64,000 nucleotides of DNA, from positions 62,001 to 126,000 of the forward strand of contig NZ_JAHRDV010000005.1 in the NCBI RefSeq assembly GCF_019083805.1. Direction: 5' to 3'. This document shows positions 28,394 to 36,038 of the stretch, one piece after another (the first letter of the stretch is position 1; every line of letters starts with the position of its first letter). A program made the position numbers and the translations under genes. A model generated the notes under the pieces. The model did not search any database, was not told the origin of the DNA, and worked only from the letters and a program-made list of their open reading frames with translations. The DNA comes from Acetobacter estunensis (GTDB lineage Bacteria; Pseudomonadota; Alphaproteobacteria; Acetobacterales; Acetobacteraceae).

Positions 28394-28421
28394 GAAAAAT
28401 GGCTGTTTTCGGCCATTTTTC
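28394..28421. terminator. Second hairpin next to the candidate oriT
   Basis: GAAAAATGGC-TGTTTTCG-GCCATTTTTC, 10-bp perfect arms with A and T tracts on both sides, so it could terminate in either direction. Confidence 0.5.
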
Positions 28422-28491
28422 TTGAAAATGCGGTATTGTTTGAATCGAACAGACGGCCTTCGACGCCAGCATGTAAGAGGGAAAACGAGCC

Positions 28492-28740
28492 GTGAACACT
28501 TTATGGGAATGTCGCGATTGCGAGTGTCTGAAGGTGTGGGCCGAGCAACAGCAAAAGCGACCGACGCGGGCCACTCTGCCATCGAAACTGACCACGGCCA
28601 CTCAACGACGTGCGGCAGTGCGTCGAATATTGAGCACGGCCAGAGGAAAGAAAATGACCCTGCGACAAGTGGCTCAGAAGATCGGTGTCGCGCCGTCAAC
28701 GGTAATGAACATCAAGAGACGAATGGAGTGGGGGGTTTAG
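28492..28740 (+). CDS. Small helix-turn-helix protein
   Basis: 82 residues from a GTG with AGAGGG upstream. The C-terminus MTLRQVAQKIGVAPSTVMNIKRRMEWG is a clear helix-turn-helix; the N-terminus has CRDCEC, a possible metal site. Convergent with the XRE gene, stops overlapping by four bases. Probably a regulator of the element; not assigned to a named family. Confidence 0.6.
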   Translation: MNTLWECRDCECLKVWAEQQQKRPTRATLPSKLTTATQRRAAVRRILSTARGKKMTLRQVAQKIGVAPSTVMNIKRRMEWGV

Positions 28741-28985
28741 GCCTCACCGCGTTCTTTCTTCAGTCGCACTCCGGCGCCGCCGCCATTCTCAGCAATGAAT
28801 TCCACGCCAGCGGATTCTAGGGCAGTGCGTATGGCAGAGAGGGTACGTGGATGGGGAGTGCGTTTGCCAGCTTCAAAGTCCGCTAAAGTCGCCACTGCCA
28901 CCTGAGCTGCGTCTGCCAAATCGCCACGCGTCAGTCTCAGCATGGCACGCGCTCCAAGGCATTGCTCAGGTTTTATATCCAACAT
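28737..28985 (-). CDS. XRE-family repressor of the element
   Basis: 82-residue Cro/C1-type protein: GARAMLRLTRGDLADAAQVAVATLADFEAGKRTP is the helix-turn-helix, followed by LSAIRTALESAGVEFIAENGGGAGVRLKK, a tail common in small phage/island regulators. Its start faces a promoter whose -10 box is covered by a dyad operator, so it probably represses itself. It may set the quiescent state of the element, like C1/Stl, by position only. Confidence 0.82.
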   Translation of the reverse strand: MLDIKPEQCLGARAMLRLTRGDLADAAQVAVATLADFEAGKRTPHPRTLSAIRTALESAGVEFIAENGGGAGVRLKKERGEA

Positions 28986-29010
28986 TGGTTCTCACAGTTG
29001 ACTTTGGGCT

Positions 29011-29048
29011 ATGTCAGTTATTATATCTGACATTGGCTGAAAGGCCAA
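29011..29048 (-). promoter_or_regulatory. Promoter and operator of the XRE repressor
   Basis: On the minus strand TTGGCC (29048-29043), a 17-base spacer and TATAAT (29025-29020). The -10 box lies inside the dyad ATGTCAG-N9-CTGACAT (29011-29033), consistent with autorepression. Confidence 0.6.
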
Positions 29049-29103
29049 CATCGGACGGACAGAGAGTTGCAGCTCTCTAGCCCGGCCTAACCACAACCGA
29101 AGG

Positions 29104-29286
29104 ATGAATTCGGCAATGGCTAAAAACGCCCATAGCACACCCGCCGTGGAGCGGGCAGCGGAGACATGCGCCAACATTGTGGCGGCGATCCTCGTTCCTT
29201 TCCTCATCGTCCTGTCCATCGTCGGGTTGGGCTCATCCGATCCTGTCACGTCCGGCCATGCCTATGCAGTGGAGGCGTTACGGTGA
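29104..29286 (+). CDS. Small single-pass membrane protein
   Basis: 60 residues with one hydrophobic segment, CANIVAAILVPFLIVLSIVGLG (residues 23-44), and a Ser/Pro/His tail. Start could be 29104 or the ATG at 29116. It overlaps the next gene by GTGA. No family recognised. Confidence 0.5.
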   Translation: MNSAMAKNAHSTPAVERAAETCANIVAAILVPFLIVLSIVGLGSSDPVTSGHAYAVEALR

Positions 29287-29564
29287 GCGCGCTGATCCCG
29301 GCCAAGATGGAGCGCAGCGAGCGTATCCCGGACAACGAGGCGAATTGGATGCTTATCCATGCCGGTGCCGCGCCCTTCAACGACGATCTCTCCATTGAGG
29401 AGAAAGAGCAGCGCTTGCGTGAAGGTGCGCGTGCACTGGTCCAATTCTGGGATGACGTGCAGGCGGAGAAGGCCAAGCGCGCTAAAGCCATAGCGCAGCC
29501 AAAACAGAAGGTTTTGATTGATGCCAAAAAAAGCCGATCATCCCGCGGTGGTTGGGGGCAGTGA
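29283..29564 (+). CDS. Hypothetical protein of the element
   Basis: 93 residues from the GTG at 29283 that overlaps the preceding stop. Charged, helical and cytosolic-looking (LSIEEKEQRLREGARALVQFWDDVQAEKAKRAK), with a Lys/Arg/Ser-rich end. A longer reading from 29166 would cover the upstream gene in another frame. Function unknown. Confidence 0.6.
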   Translation: MSALIPAKMERSERIPDNEANWMLIHAGAAPFNDDLSIEEKEQRLREGARALVQFWDDVQAEKAKRAKAIAQPKQKVLIDAKKSRSSRGGWGQ

Positions 29565-29608
29565 GGTATGAGTGCTTCAGTTCAGATTGAAGATGAAAGG
29601 AAGACGTA

Positions 29609-30260
29609 ATGAGCAAAACAGATCTTCCCTCTTACGTGTCTCTTGTCGTGTCGTGGTTTTCTACCGAAGGAATCAATGTTGATCCAAACTCTGACGAAAT
29701 ATTCAATTTGGCTCACTATATAATGGCAAAAAAACACCCGCCAGAGTTGCCGAATTTTGTGCCGGAAGAAACAGTCCGTCTAAAAAATCTAGAGTCAAAA
29801 AAAGTAAAAATAGCAATTTCAACAATACATGATGTATTCCCTCGGTGGATAGAAAATGGAGAGAAAGTTCTTTTGGATTTACGAAAAGATCCAATGAAAG
29901 ACATGTTGGTTGAGGATTTTGAAAAAAAAACAAGAAGCATTAAAGGTTGTTTTTGATGCGGTTCAGAAACTGATTAAAGCAAGCGAATTGTTTCAGTCCG
30001 CCATTCAGAATCCAGTAAATCCAAGAGGATATTGGCACGGAGAGGCGCTTCTTGTGGCTCATTATACACTTGAAATACTTAGAAAATTTCAACCAAGAAG
30101 CAAGCATGGGGCTGGAAAGCCGACTTCTCCTGCGGTGACAATAACATGTCGAAGCTTAGATGAAATCTATGCAGATATCGGTAAAACATTCGAACCTGAA
30201 GCGGTAGTGAAAGCCATTAGAAGCGAAAAAAGGAAAAACTCCAATCTCAAGTTTGTCTGA
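29609..30260 (+). pseudogene. Low-GC gene of unknown function, frameshifted at an A9 run
   Basis: Two overlapping frames, 29609-29956 and the frame ending at 30260, join smoothly if one A is dropped from the nine-A run at 29922-29930: ...VEDFEKK then QEALKVVFDAV. The joined product would be about 216 residues, helical and charged. The region is visibly AT-rich, unlike the element's replication and terminase genes, suggesting separate acquisition (cargo). The run could be a true mutation, a sequencing error, or a slippage site that allows two products. No family recognised. Confidence 0.6.
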
Positions 30261-30325
30261 CTTTTGGCGGTTCGTGTTGGATTAAGAACGCCACGACACA
30301 TACAGTGCAACGGAGGCATCTCACA

Positions 30326-30520
30326 ATGAACATTCCCCATCCAGACAGTCAGGGACGCCGCTTCCTGCGAATTGAAGACATCATGCACGAGACGTGTTTG
30401 AGCCGAGCCACTGTTTATCGGAACACGATGCTTGAGCGGGTGAAGGTTGGCAGCCGGACGCTGATCACAGTCGAAAGCTATGAGAAATGGCTCGCATCTC
30501 TGCGCCAGAGTGCTGCCTGA
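30326..30520 (+). CDS. AlpA-like helix-turn-helix regulator
   Basis: 64 residues, ATG with CGGAGG 10 bases upstream. FLRIEDIMHETCLSRATVYRNTMLERVKVGSRTLI is the winged-helix pattern of AlpA/excisionase-type DNA-binding proteins. In satellites such proteins activate excision or late genes; that role here is inferred from position before the replication genes. Confidence 0.75.
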   Translation: MNIPHPDSQGRRFLRIEDIMHETCLSRATVYRNTMLERVKVGSRTLITVESYEKWLASLRQSAA

Positions 30521-30661
30521 AAACAGAAACGCCGCCTGCGGTTAAACAGGACGGCGATCCAAAACATCCAGCATCGTGAGGCAACTAACACCCTCCTGAT
30601 AGCGGACTTTGGATCGGTCTGTCCATAGAAAAATCGTAGCGCGTGCCATGGAGTACGCAAA

Positions 30662-30949
30662 ATGAACCCTGAAAAACGGGAACGGTCCCCTATTGCCAAA
30701 CGAGATCATCTTTCTCTGGAGATAATCGGCGAAACCTTGGCTGAAGTGATGCAAAAAGCCGATCTCACCATATTGGAGTTTGCTCACACTCTTCCTCTTA
30801 TGATCGAAGCTTCTCGGCTTTTCATGGAACGCCATTCCATTGATCAAGATGTAATCGAAGTTGAGCTGGAACGCACTTTCCTCATTGCTACACGACACTT
30901 TTCTGTCCTGAACAAAGCTTCGTTTTGTACGCAAGGAGGCAACGCATGA
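30662..30949 (+). CDS. Hypothetical protein of the element
   Basis: 95 residues, no recognised domain (DHLSLEIIGETLAEVMQKADLTILEFAHTLPLM, in outline). Its stop overlaps the next start (ATGA), beginning a run of five genes joined by 4-base overlaps up to the helicase. Confidence 0.6.
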   Translation: MNPEKRERSPIAKRDHLSLEIIGETLAEVMQKADLTILEFAHTLPLMIEASRLFMERHSIDQDVIEVELERTFLIATRHFSVLNKASFCTQGGNA

Positions 30950-31365
30950 TCGAGCCTCTGTACACTGGTCAGGTGAATGGCCGCGCTATCCGCTTCTTCC
31001 GTGCGCCCAATGGGGTTCTCGCATTTCCGTGGCACGCCTGCGCCGATCTCGTGTCAGCCGCGGCTTTGCCGGAGGATGCGCAGGAAGTATTCCTCAGCAT
31101 GACGGCCTCAGGTCAATTTCAAGATGATGTCCGCACTATCCAGACCTCTGCTGGAGCGGTGCTAATTGCGCCGCATTTCGTGGCGCAGGGAGCGATCAGG
31201 GCTTTTCAGCGCCTCGGTCTCGTCCGGCAGGACTTTGAAGACGCCTACTGCATGGCGCTCACGGGTGCCTGTGACGTGCTCCATGAGGGCATGACACCTG
31301 AGGAGCGATTCCAGAACCTCATCTCCATGGGGCGTTATCACCTTGGACGGGAGGACGACGTATGA
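30946..31365 (+). CDS. Hypothetical protein, phage-type
   Basis: 139 residues: IEPLYTGQVNGRAIRFFRAPNG then FPWHACADLVSAA, which loosely recalls the N-terminus of phage antirepressor (BRO-like) proteins, but too weakly to name. Overlaps both neighbours by ATGA. Confidence 0.6.
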   Translation: MIEPLYTGQVNGRAIRFFRAPNGVLAFPWHACADLVSAAALPEDAQEVFLSMTASGQFQDDVRTIQTSAGAVLIAPHFVAQGAIRAFQRLGLVRQDFEDAYCMALTGACDVLHEGMTPEERFQNLISMGRYHLGREDDV

Positions 31366-31595
31366 GCGACGTCCTCATCCCCGGGTTGCTGATTGCAGCC
31401 GAAATTTGTGACCAGTTCCAGAGCGAGAATACAAGAATCTCCTTTGATGAGATCCAGCGGATTTGTGCGACCGATGCCTGGAAAGACATTGATAACCACG
31501 AAGTAGCCCACATCCACGGCTGTAAGGCACGCGCAGCAAGCGAGATCGCAGCATTCCTGCGTCGGATGGCGGTCGAGAAGGGAGGTGCGAAATGA
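31362..31595 (+). CDS. Hypothetical small protein of the element
   Basis: 77 residues, acidic and helical, C-terminal HIHGCKARAASEIAAFLRRM. Coupled by overlaps to its neighbours in the replication transcript. Not recognised. Confidence 0.6.
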   Translation: MSDVLIPGLLIAAEICDQFQSENTRISFDEIQRICATDAWKDIDNHEVAHIHGCKARAASEIAAFLRRMAVEKGGAK

Positions 31596-32407
31596 GCGCC
31601 TCTCTGAAAATGCCTGAACGCAGCAGTAATCTCGTTTACGAAGAGGTTGCCTTCAAAGCAGAACGCCTCGCACGGCATGGTCTGATCGTCTTTCCCTGTG
31701 GCGAGGACAAGCGCCCAACCTGCAAATGGGGTGAGTTGGCCACAAGGCATCCTGAGGACGTGCTGATCCTCTGGCGCACATATCCCGGCCCCCTGATCGG
31801 AGTGGTGACAGGATCAGCGTCAGGCTTTGATGTTGTGTATCTCGACTGGGGCAAGGGCGGAGACGACTGGTACGCTGAGCATTGCACTCGCGTCCCGGCA
31901 ACACGGACCCACCGTACGCGCTCGGGCGGCCTGCATCTTCTGCTCCGGCACCGTGAGGGAACACGCAACAGTGCCAGCCGGATCGCGCCCGGCGTCGATG
32001 TGCGCGGCAACGGTGGCTTCATCATCTGGTGGCCGGCGACTGGCCTGCCAATCGTGGACCGTTCGCCCGCTGCCCCATGGCCTGCGTGGCTGGCAGGGAT
32101 GGCGCTTCCACCGCCCCCGCCTGTCGCTGATCTGCGAAAGGTCGAAAACGGATTGCGGGATGCGGGCCGGTATATGCAGGGCGCCGTGCGGGCTGCTGTT
32201 TCTGCTGTCGCATCTGCCCCTGAAGGCGCGCGGAACGCTACCTTGAATGGTGAAACCTTCGGTCTCGCTAAATACATTGCCAGCGGACATCTGACGGCTG
32301 GACAGATTGCCGAGGCTATGGCCGCTGCTGGGTTGCAGGCTGGGCTTGCCAAGCTGGAGATTGAAGCCACCATCAGGTCCGCGCTGCGGGCGGCGATGGC
32401 GGGATGA
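31592..32407 (+). CDS. Bifunctional primase-polymerase (prim-pol) domain protein
   Basis: 271 residues of the archaeo-eukaryotic-primase-like prim-pol family found in plasmids, satellites and phages. It shows AERLARHGLIVFPCGEDKRPTCKW, the acidic site around FDVVYLDWGKGGDDW, the TRTHRTRSGGLHLLLRH segment (SGGxH) and GVDVRGNGGFIIWWP. A Pro-rich linker leads to a C-terminal helical region (GLAKYIASGHLTAGQIAEAM) typical of these proteins. It would prime replication of the element together with the downstream helicase, whose start overlaps its stop. Confidence 0.88.
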   Translation: MSASLKMPERSSNLVYEEVAFKAERLARHGLIVFPCGEDKRPTCKWGELATRHPEDVLILWRTYPGPLIGVVTGSASGFDVVYLDWGKGGDDWYAEHCTRVPATRTHRTRSGGLHLLLRHREGTRNSASRIAPGVDVRGNGGFIIWWPATGLPIVDRSPAAPWPAWLAGMALPPPPPVADLRKVENGLRDAGRYMQGAVRAAVSAVASAPEGARNATLNGETFGLAKYIASGHLTAGQIAEAMAAAGLQAGLAKLEIEATIRSALRAAMAG

Positions 32408-33642
32408 GCGAAGCCGTGGATATCGGCGCAGCCGTCGAAAGCGGGTTTCGCAAAGTGGAGGAGCGTCCCACCAAGGCTCCTCCTTTCGAAAACATCTCCG
32501 TAACGGGAACACCTTTACTGATCGATGCTGACGAATGGGACGAGAATGACATCGCCCCTCGTCCCTGGATCGCGCCGGGCCTGCTTCTGCGCGGCGCCGT
32601 CACGGTTGTGGTCGGTGAGCCTGCGGCGGGCAAATCCATGCTGATGGTCGGCTGGGCGACATCTCTTGTGCTGGGCGAGCGGTATGGGCGTCTCAATCCG
32701 GTCCAGTGCTGCAAGGTCGTCACCTACAACACGGAGGACGACAACGACGAGCAGAAGCGGCGTTTCTCGGCAGCCCTGCGTCCCGTGGGAAAGCAGCCGT
32801 CAGACCTGACGAATGGTCTGTTTCGTGTCAGCACCGAAGGCATCGGCACACTGCTTCGCACGGCGGAAGGTGGGGGCATAATCGCCACACCTGCGATGGA
32901 GCAGCTTCAAGCCCTGATTGAGGAACAGAAGCCCGACGTGCTCATCCTCGATCCCTTGGTGGAACTCCACGAGATGGAGGAAAACGACAATACTGCCATT
33001 CGTGCGGTGATGGCTTACTTCCGAAGCCTTGCGATCCGTTACGACATGGCCGTGGTCCTGTTGCATCACACCCGCAAAGGATCGGCGGGCATCGCTGGAA
33101 ACCCTGATATCGCACGTGGTGCGTCCTCGATCATTGGAGCGGCCCGTGTCGTTGTCACCGTTGCGGTCATGACCGAGCAGGAAGCGGACAGTTTCAGCGT
33201 GCCGGCTGACCATAGGCGTTATTTCTCGCGGGTCGATACGGGCAAGATCAACGCGGCACCGACCGGGCGTGAAGAATGGTTTGAGCGTCAGGCCTATGAA
33301 CTGCCGAACGGGGACAGTGTGGCGGCGATGCTGCCGTGGGCACCGCCTGATGACACTGTCGGGCTGGAGCAACGTGTGGTGATTGAGGCCGGGATTGCGA
33401 AAGGCTCTTCAGAGGGGCCATGGAGTCCGAAACTGTCTAATGACACGCGATCGGTTCGGCGCCTGTTTGTCGAGAACGGCATTACCTCACAGAAGGCACA
33501 GAGAGCTGCATTAGATCATTTGCTGGCATCGGGATGCACAGTTGAAACTTTCAAGAGGTCCAACAATGCGAAAGCCCAAGGCATTAGGTCTCATGATGGA
33601 CACCCGTCATCGGCGAAATGGCTCTCGGGCGACGGGGAATGA
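32404..33642 (+). CDS. RepA-like replicative helicase / AAA ATPase
   Basis: 412 residues of the RecA-fold AAA_25/RepA family. Walker A VVVGEPAAGKSM near residue 70, Walker B DVLILDPLVEL near 180, and sensor-type HHTRKGSAGIAGNPDIARGASSI near 220, followed by a C-terminal ~130 residues of lower similarity. The family includes plasmid RSF1010 RepA-type hexameric helicases. The gene ends directly at the first 11-bp iteron, supporting an initiator/replisome role at that site. Confidence 0.88.
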   Translation: MSEAVDIGAAVESGFRKVEERPTKAPPFENISVTGTPLLIDADEWDENDIAPRPWIAPGLLLRGAVTVVVGEPAAGKSMLMVGWATSLVLGERYGRLNPVQCCKVVTYNTEDDNDEQKRRFSAALRPVGKQPSDLTNGLFRVSTEGIGTLLRTAEGGGIIATPAMEQLQALIEEQKPDVLILDPLVELHEMEENDNTAIRAVMAYFRSLAIRYDMAVVLLHHTRKGSAGIAGNPDIARGASSIIGAARVVVTVAVMTEQEADSFSVPADHRRYFSRVDTGKINAAPTGREEWFERQAYELPNGDSVAAMLPWAPPDDTVGLEQRVVIEAGIAKGSSEGPWSPKLSNDTRSVRRLFVENGITSQKAQRAALDHLLASGCTVETFKRSNNAKAQGIRSHDGHPSSAKWLSGDGE

Positions 33643-33753
33643 TCCGTGTAACTTCCGTGCATAATCCGTGCACGCATGGATCTCAGAACCCTATAGGGAA
33701 ATAGACCATCCGTGCGGTCTATTTTCCCGTGCAGGTTCCGTGCAAGTTCCGTG
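33643..33753 (+). repeat. 11-bp iterons: candidate replication origin of the element
   Basis: TCCGTG begins at 33643, 33654 and 33665 (11-bp steps), again at 33709 (exactly 44 further), and a second triplet begins at 33726 (CCCGTG), 33737 and 33748 (11-bp steps). Consensus of the unit is TCCGTGCAaGT-like. Phasing at about one helical turn directly behind the helicase gene is typical of initiator-binding iterons. Confidence 0.7.
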
Positions 33754-34509
33754 CGGGAGGTGGTCCAAATCTGGACCATGTGAGGAGGGATTCCCCAAAC
33801 TTGGGGAATGAGTTTGCGGCGAGGTCATAAAACAGGGGTGAGACTGTTTTCGGTCTCAGGGGGTCGTTTCTGAAAACGATACCCAGATGGATCAGATCGG
33901 GGTGGCGCGGTTTTCGGGGTTACCTTTTGAGGTGAACGGAAATTCCTGTTTACCCTCAAGCTCTCAGAAATCGACTAAACGCGCGTCCGTGCCTGCGCGA
34001 CAAAAAGGTGCCTGATGTGGTCAGCTTTAATTCTTGCCACGGTGGCCGGAAATTCCCTGTCACGAGGCGCTTCTCACATCTGAGGATGTGATACCGGAAA
34101 GCCGGTAGCACCTGGCGGTTTCCTCCACGCTGGAATTGACCCTCCAATGGCCAGCCGAATACTTGCCGGACACATGCGCCGCATCGGGCCGAAACTGAGG
34201 TTCGGTTCCTATATAAGTCTCCGAACCTAGCCTAAAAACTGGCGTAATTTAGCCAATTATCGTTCATATTCTTCCTCGCGCCCTGTTTATTGTCCCTCTT
34301 AACGACGCAACGAGCCCAAATCTGAACCTTTGGCGGTGATCGCGGCTGATGACCGTCGATCTGTATTGATTGGATGTGTCTGCAATAAATTGTGATAACG
34401 CTCTGAATTTATCTGTCTGTTTCTGGGTGTTTCCCTGTGCTTCAGTCGGGGAATGTAAGAAATGTCGTTTTCTGTACTATATCATTCACTTTCATTGTAT
34501 TCTGATGAC
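33754..34509. other. Structured non-coding region beyond the iterons
   Basis: No credible gene. Successive perfect dyads: TGGTCCA-AATC-TGGACCA (33761-33778), ATTCCCCAA-AC-TTGGGGAAT (33790-33809), TGAGAC...GTCTCA (about 33838-33857) and AGGTTCGG-N15-CCGAACCT (34198-34228) around a TATATA. This density of hairpins suggests origin structure and operators. The last 280 bases are AT-rich and probably hold the promoter of the late gene block. Confidence 0.5.
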
Positions 34510-34728
34510 ATGAACGCACCCGATATTCCTGCTCCGCTGTGTCTGACGACGAGGGAGGCGGCGCGTCGGCTGGGGATCAGTACCCAGACCCTGCGACGCA
34601 TGGCCAAAAGAGGCGATGCTCCGCCGTCCATCCTGTTGGGGCAGGCATGTGTCATGTGGCCTGAAGAAGCTCTGGTTGCATGGGTGCGTGCCCGAACAGA
34701 TAAGGAGCGCGCCCGTGAGCACGCTTGA
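34510..34728 (+). CDS. Excisionase/AlpA-like helix-turn-helix protein
   Basis: 72 residues. LCLTTREAARRLGISTQTLRRMAKRGDAPPSILLG is the MerR/AlpA-type winged helix used by excisionases and phage activators, followed by MWPEEALVAWVRART. The start is uncertain: an in-frame ATG at 34462 has a purine-rich stretch upstream, while 34510 starts at the conserved part. It heads the terminase gene block and could activate it. Confidence 0.72.
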   Translation: MNAPDIPAPLCLTTREAARRLGISTQTLRRMAKRGDAPPSILLGQACVMWPEEALVAWVRARTDKERAREHA

Positions 34729-34933
34729 AGAAACCGCCCGCTCAGCCGGGTTGAAAGACCTCTCTCTGCTGAAAATTGCCCGCACAGATCTGTCGGTAGC
34801 TGGTCAGGTGGCCGATCTGAAGCAGCGGTATCCACAGGCCTTTGCGCCTGCCTTCAATGCACGCACAGCCACGAAGGCTGACTTCGAAGCAAGGCTCAAG
34901 CAGATGGGCTTCCGCAAGCGAGGTCTGATGTGA
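34715..34933 (+). CDS. Hypothetical small protein of the terminase block
   Basis: 72 residues from the GTG at 34715 (AAGGAG eight bases upstream), overlapping the preceding gene by 14 bases. Helical: STLEETARSAGLKDLSLLKIARTD, KADFEARLKQMGF. No family recognised. Confidence 0.6.
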   Translation: MSTLEETARSAGLKDLSLLKIARTDLSVAGQVADLKQRYPQAFAPAFNARTATKADFEARLKQMGFRKRGLM

Positions 34934-35448
34934 TGCCGACTGTCACTGAAGAAAAACCAATCACCGTTCTCGTTCAGGATATGATGCAGGCGCATCAAGC
35001 AGCCCGCATTCGGGATGGTGCGCCTTGGAGCGTCCTCGATGGACTGGCTCAGAAAGCTCGCTTTGCGGCGGGCCGATATAATCAGACCGGAGCCAATGCA
35101 AATTCGCTTGCGGACAGAGAGGCCAAGGCCCGCATCCGCAAGGTAGTCGAGGATGCAATCGCTGAATTCGTTCGCTGGCGGGATATGCCGCGGGAAACCA
35201 TCGCACGTGAGGCGGCTCAGGCAATAGCTCCTGCACCTCGGAGTGCTCCCACACCTGAGCAGGCAGCACACGCTTTCCTTGAAGAACTGGGGCGTCGGGG
35301 TATTCGCCTTGAGATTGGGTCGAAGAACCGGCTCAGCGTGCGCCCAGCCCACCTTCTGACTGACAGCGACAAGACCCGTCTCACGACCTTGCGTGTGCCC
35401 TTGGCAGCGGCATGGCTGGAGCGGAACGGGGTATGGGTCTGCGAGTGA
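34933..35448 (+). CDS. Hypothetical protein of the terminase block
   Basis: 171 residues, starting at the ATG that overlaps the previous stop (TGATG); a GTG one codon earlier is possible. Helical N-terminal half (VLVQDMMQAHQAARIRDG, REAKARIRKVVEDAIAEFVRW) and a C-terminal domain GIRLEIGSKNRLSVRPAHLLTDSDKTRLTTLR. The latter resembles the small TubC-like or primase-associated domains often seen in phage proteins, but I cannot name it safely. Confidence 0.6.
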   Translation: MPTVTEEKPITVLVQDMMQAHQAARIRDGAPWSVLDGLAQKARFAAGRYNQTGANANSLADREAKARIRKVVEDAIAEFVRWRDMPRETIAREAAQAIAPAPRSAPTPEQAAHAFLEELGRRGIRLEIGSKNRLSVRPAHLLTDSDKTRLTTLRVPLAAAWLERNGVWVCE

Positions 35449-36038
35449 AAATCCCTCCCGAAAACGCCGCAGAATCGTCGGACGAAAATGATGGCGAAAT
35501 TGCTCCTGCCGTGGTGAGTGCGACGAAAAAAACGGCGGGCAAAAGAGGCCGTCCATGCAGCATCTGCACCCACACTCTGGCGCGGGAGATTGATCGGGCA
35601 CTCATCAACCCGGACACGTCCTGCGCCTCAGTTGCGGAGGCTTTCCCCGGCATCACAGCGCGTGCTCTCCAGCGTCACTATGCGGACCATCTCCTTCCGC
35701 GTCTTGAGAAGGCGACCGGTCTCGCTGTTGACGATATTGAGCCGACCCTCGGCATCGTTGCTCAGCTTGAAGAACTGCGCGGCCGTGCGATGGCTCTTCT
35801 GGACCGAGCTGAGAAAGCGGGGAAACTCAAAGACGCCATTGCGGCCATCCGAGAGGCCCGTGGCGTACTGGATAGTCAGGCGCGTGTGACGGGTGAGGGC
35901 TCTCGCGCAGGGGTGCAAATCAACATCGTCAACGCTCCCGGCTGGACAGTGGTGCAAGGCAGCATCCTTGCCGCCCTTGAGCGCTTTCCTGACGCACGTG
36001 CTGCGGTCGTGCAGGCGTTGGGGACGATTGATGGCTGA
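35433..36038 (+). CDS. TerS-like DNA-binding protein (candidate small terminase)
   Basis: 201 residues. After a disordered N-terminus it has a possible zinc ribbon half-site (RPCSICTH) leading into a helix-turn-helix (EIDRALINPDTSCASVAEAFPGITARALQRHYADHL, outlined). This pattern is typical of proteins encoded just before TerL in alphaproteobacterial phages. A long helix (ELRGRAMALLDRAEKAGKLKDAIAAIREAR) and a C-terminal oligomerisation-like tail follow. Start could be 35412, 35433 or the GTG at 35445. Overlaps TerL by 8 bases. The packaging role is inferred from structure and position. Confidence 0.6.
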   Translation: MGLRVKIPPENAAESSDENDGEIAPAVVSATKKTAGKRGRPCSICTHTLAREIDRALINPDTSCASVAEAFPGITARALQRHYADHLLPRLEKATGLAVDDIEPTLGIVAQLEELRGRAMALLDRAEKAGKLKDAIAAIREARGVLDSQARVTGEGSRAGVQINIVNAPGWTVVQGSILAALERFPDARAAVVQALGTIDG

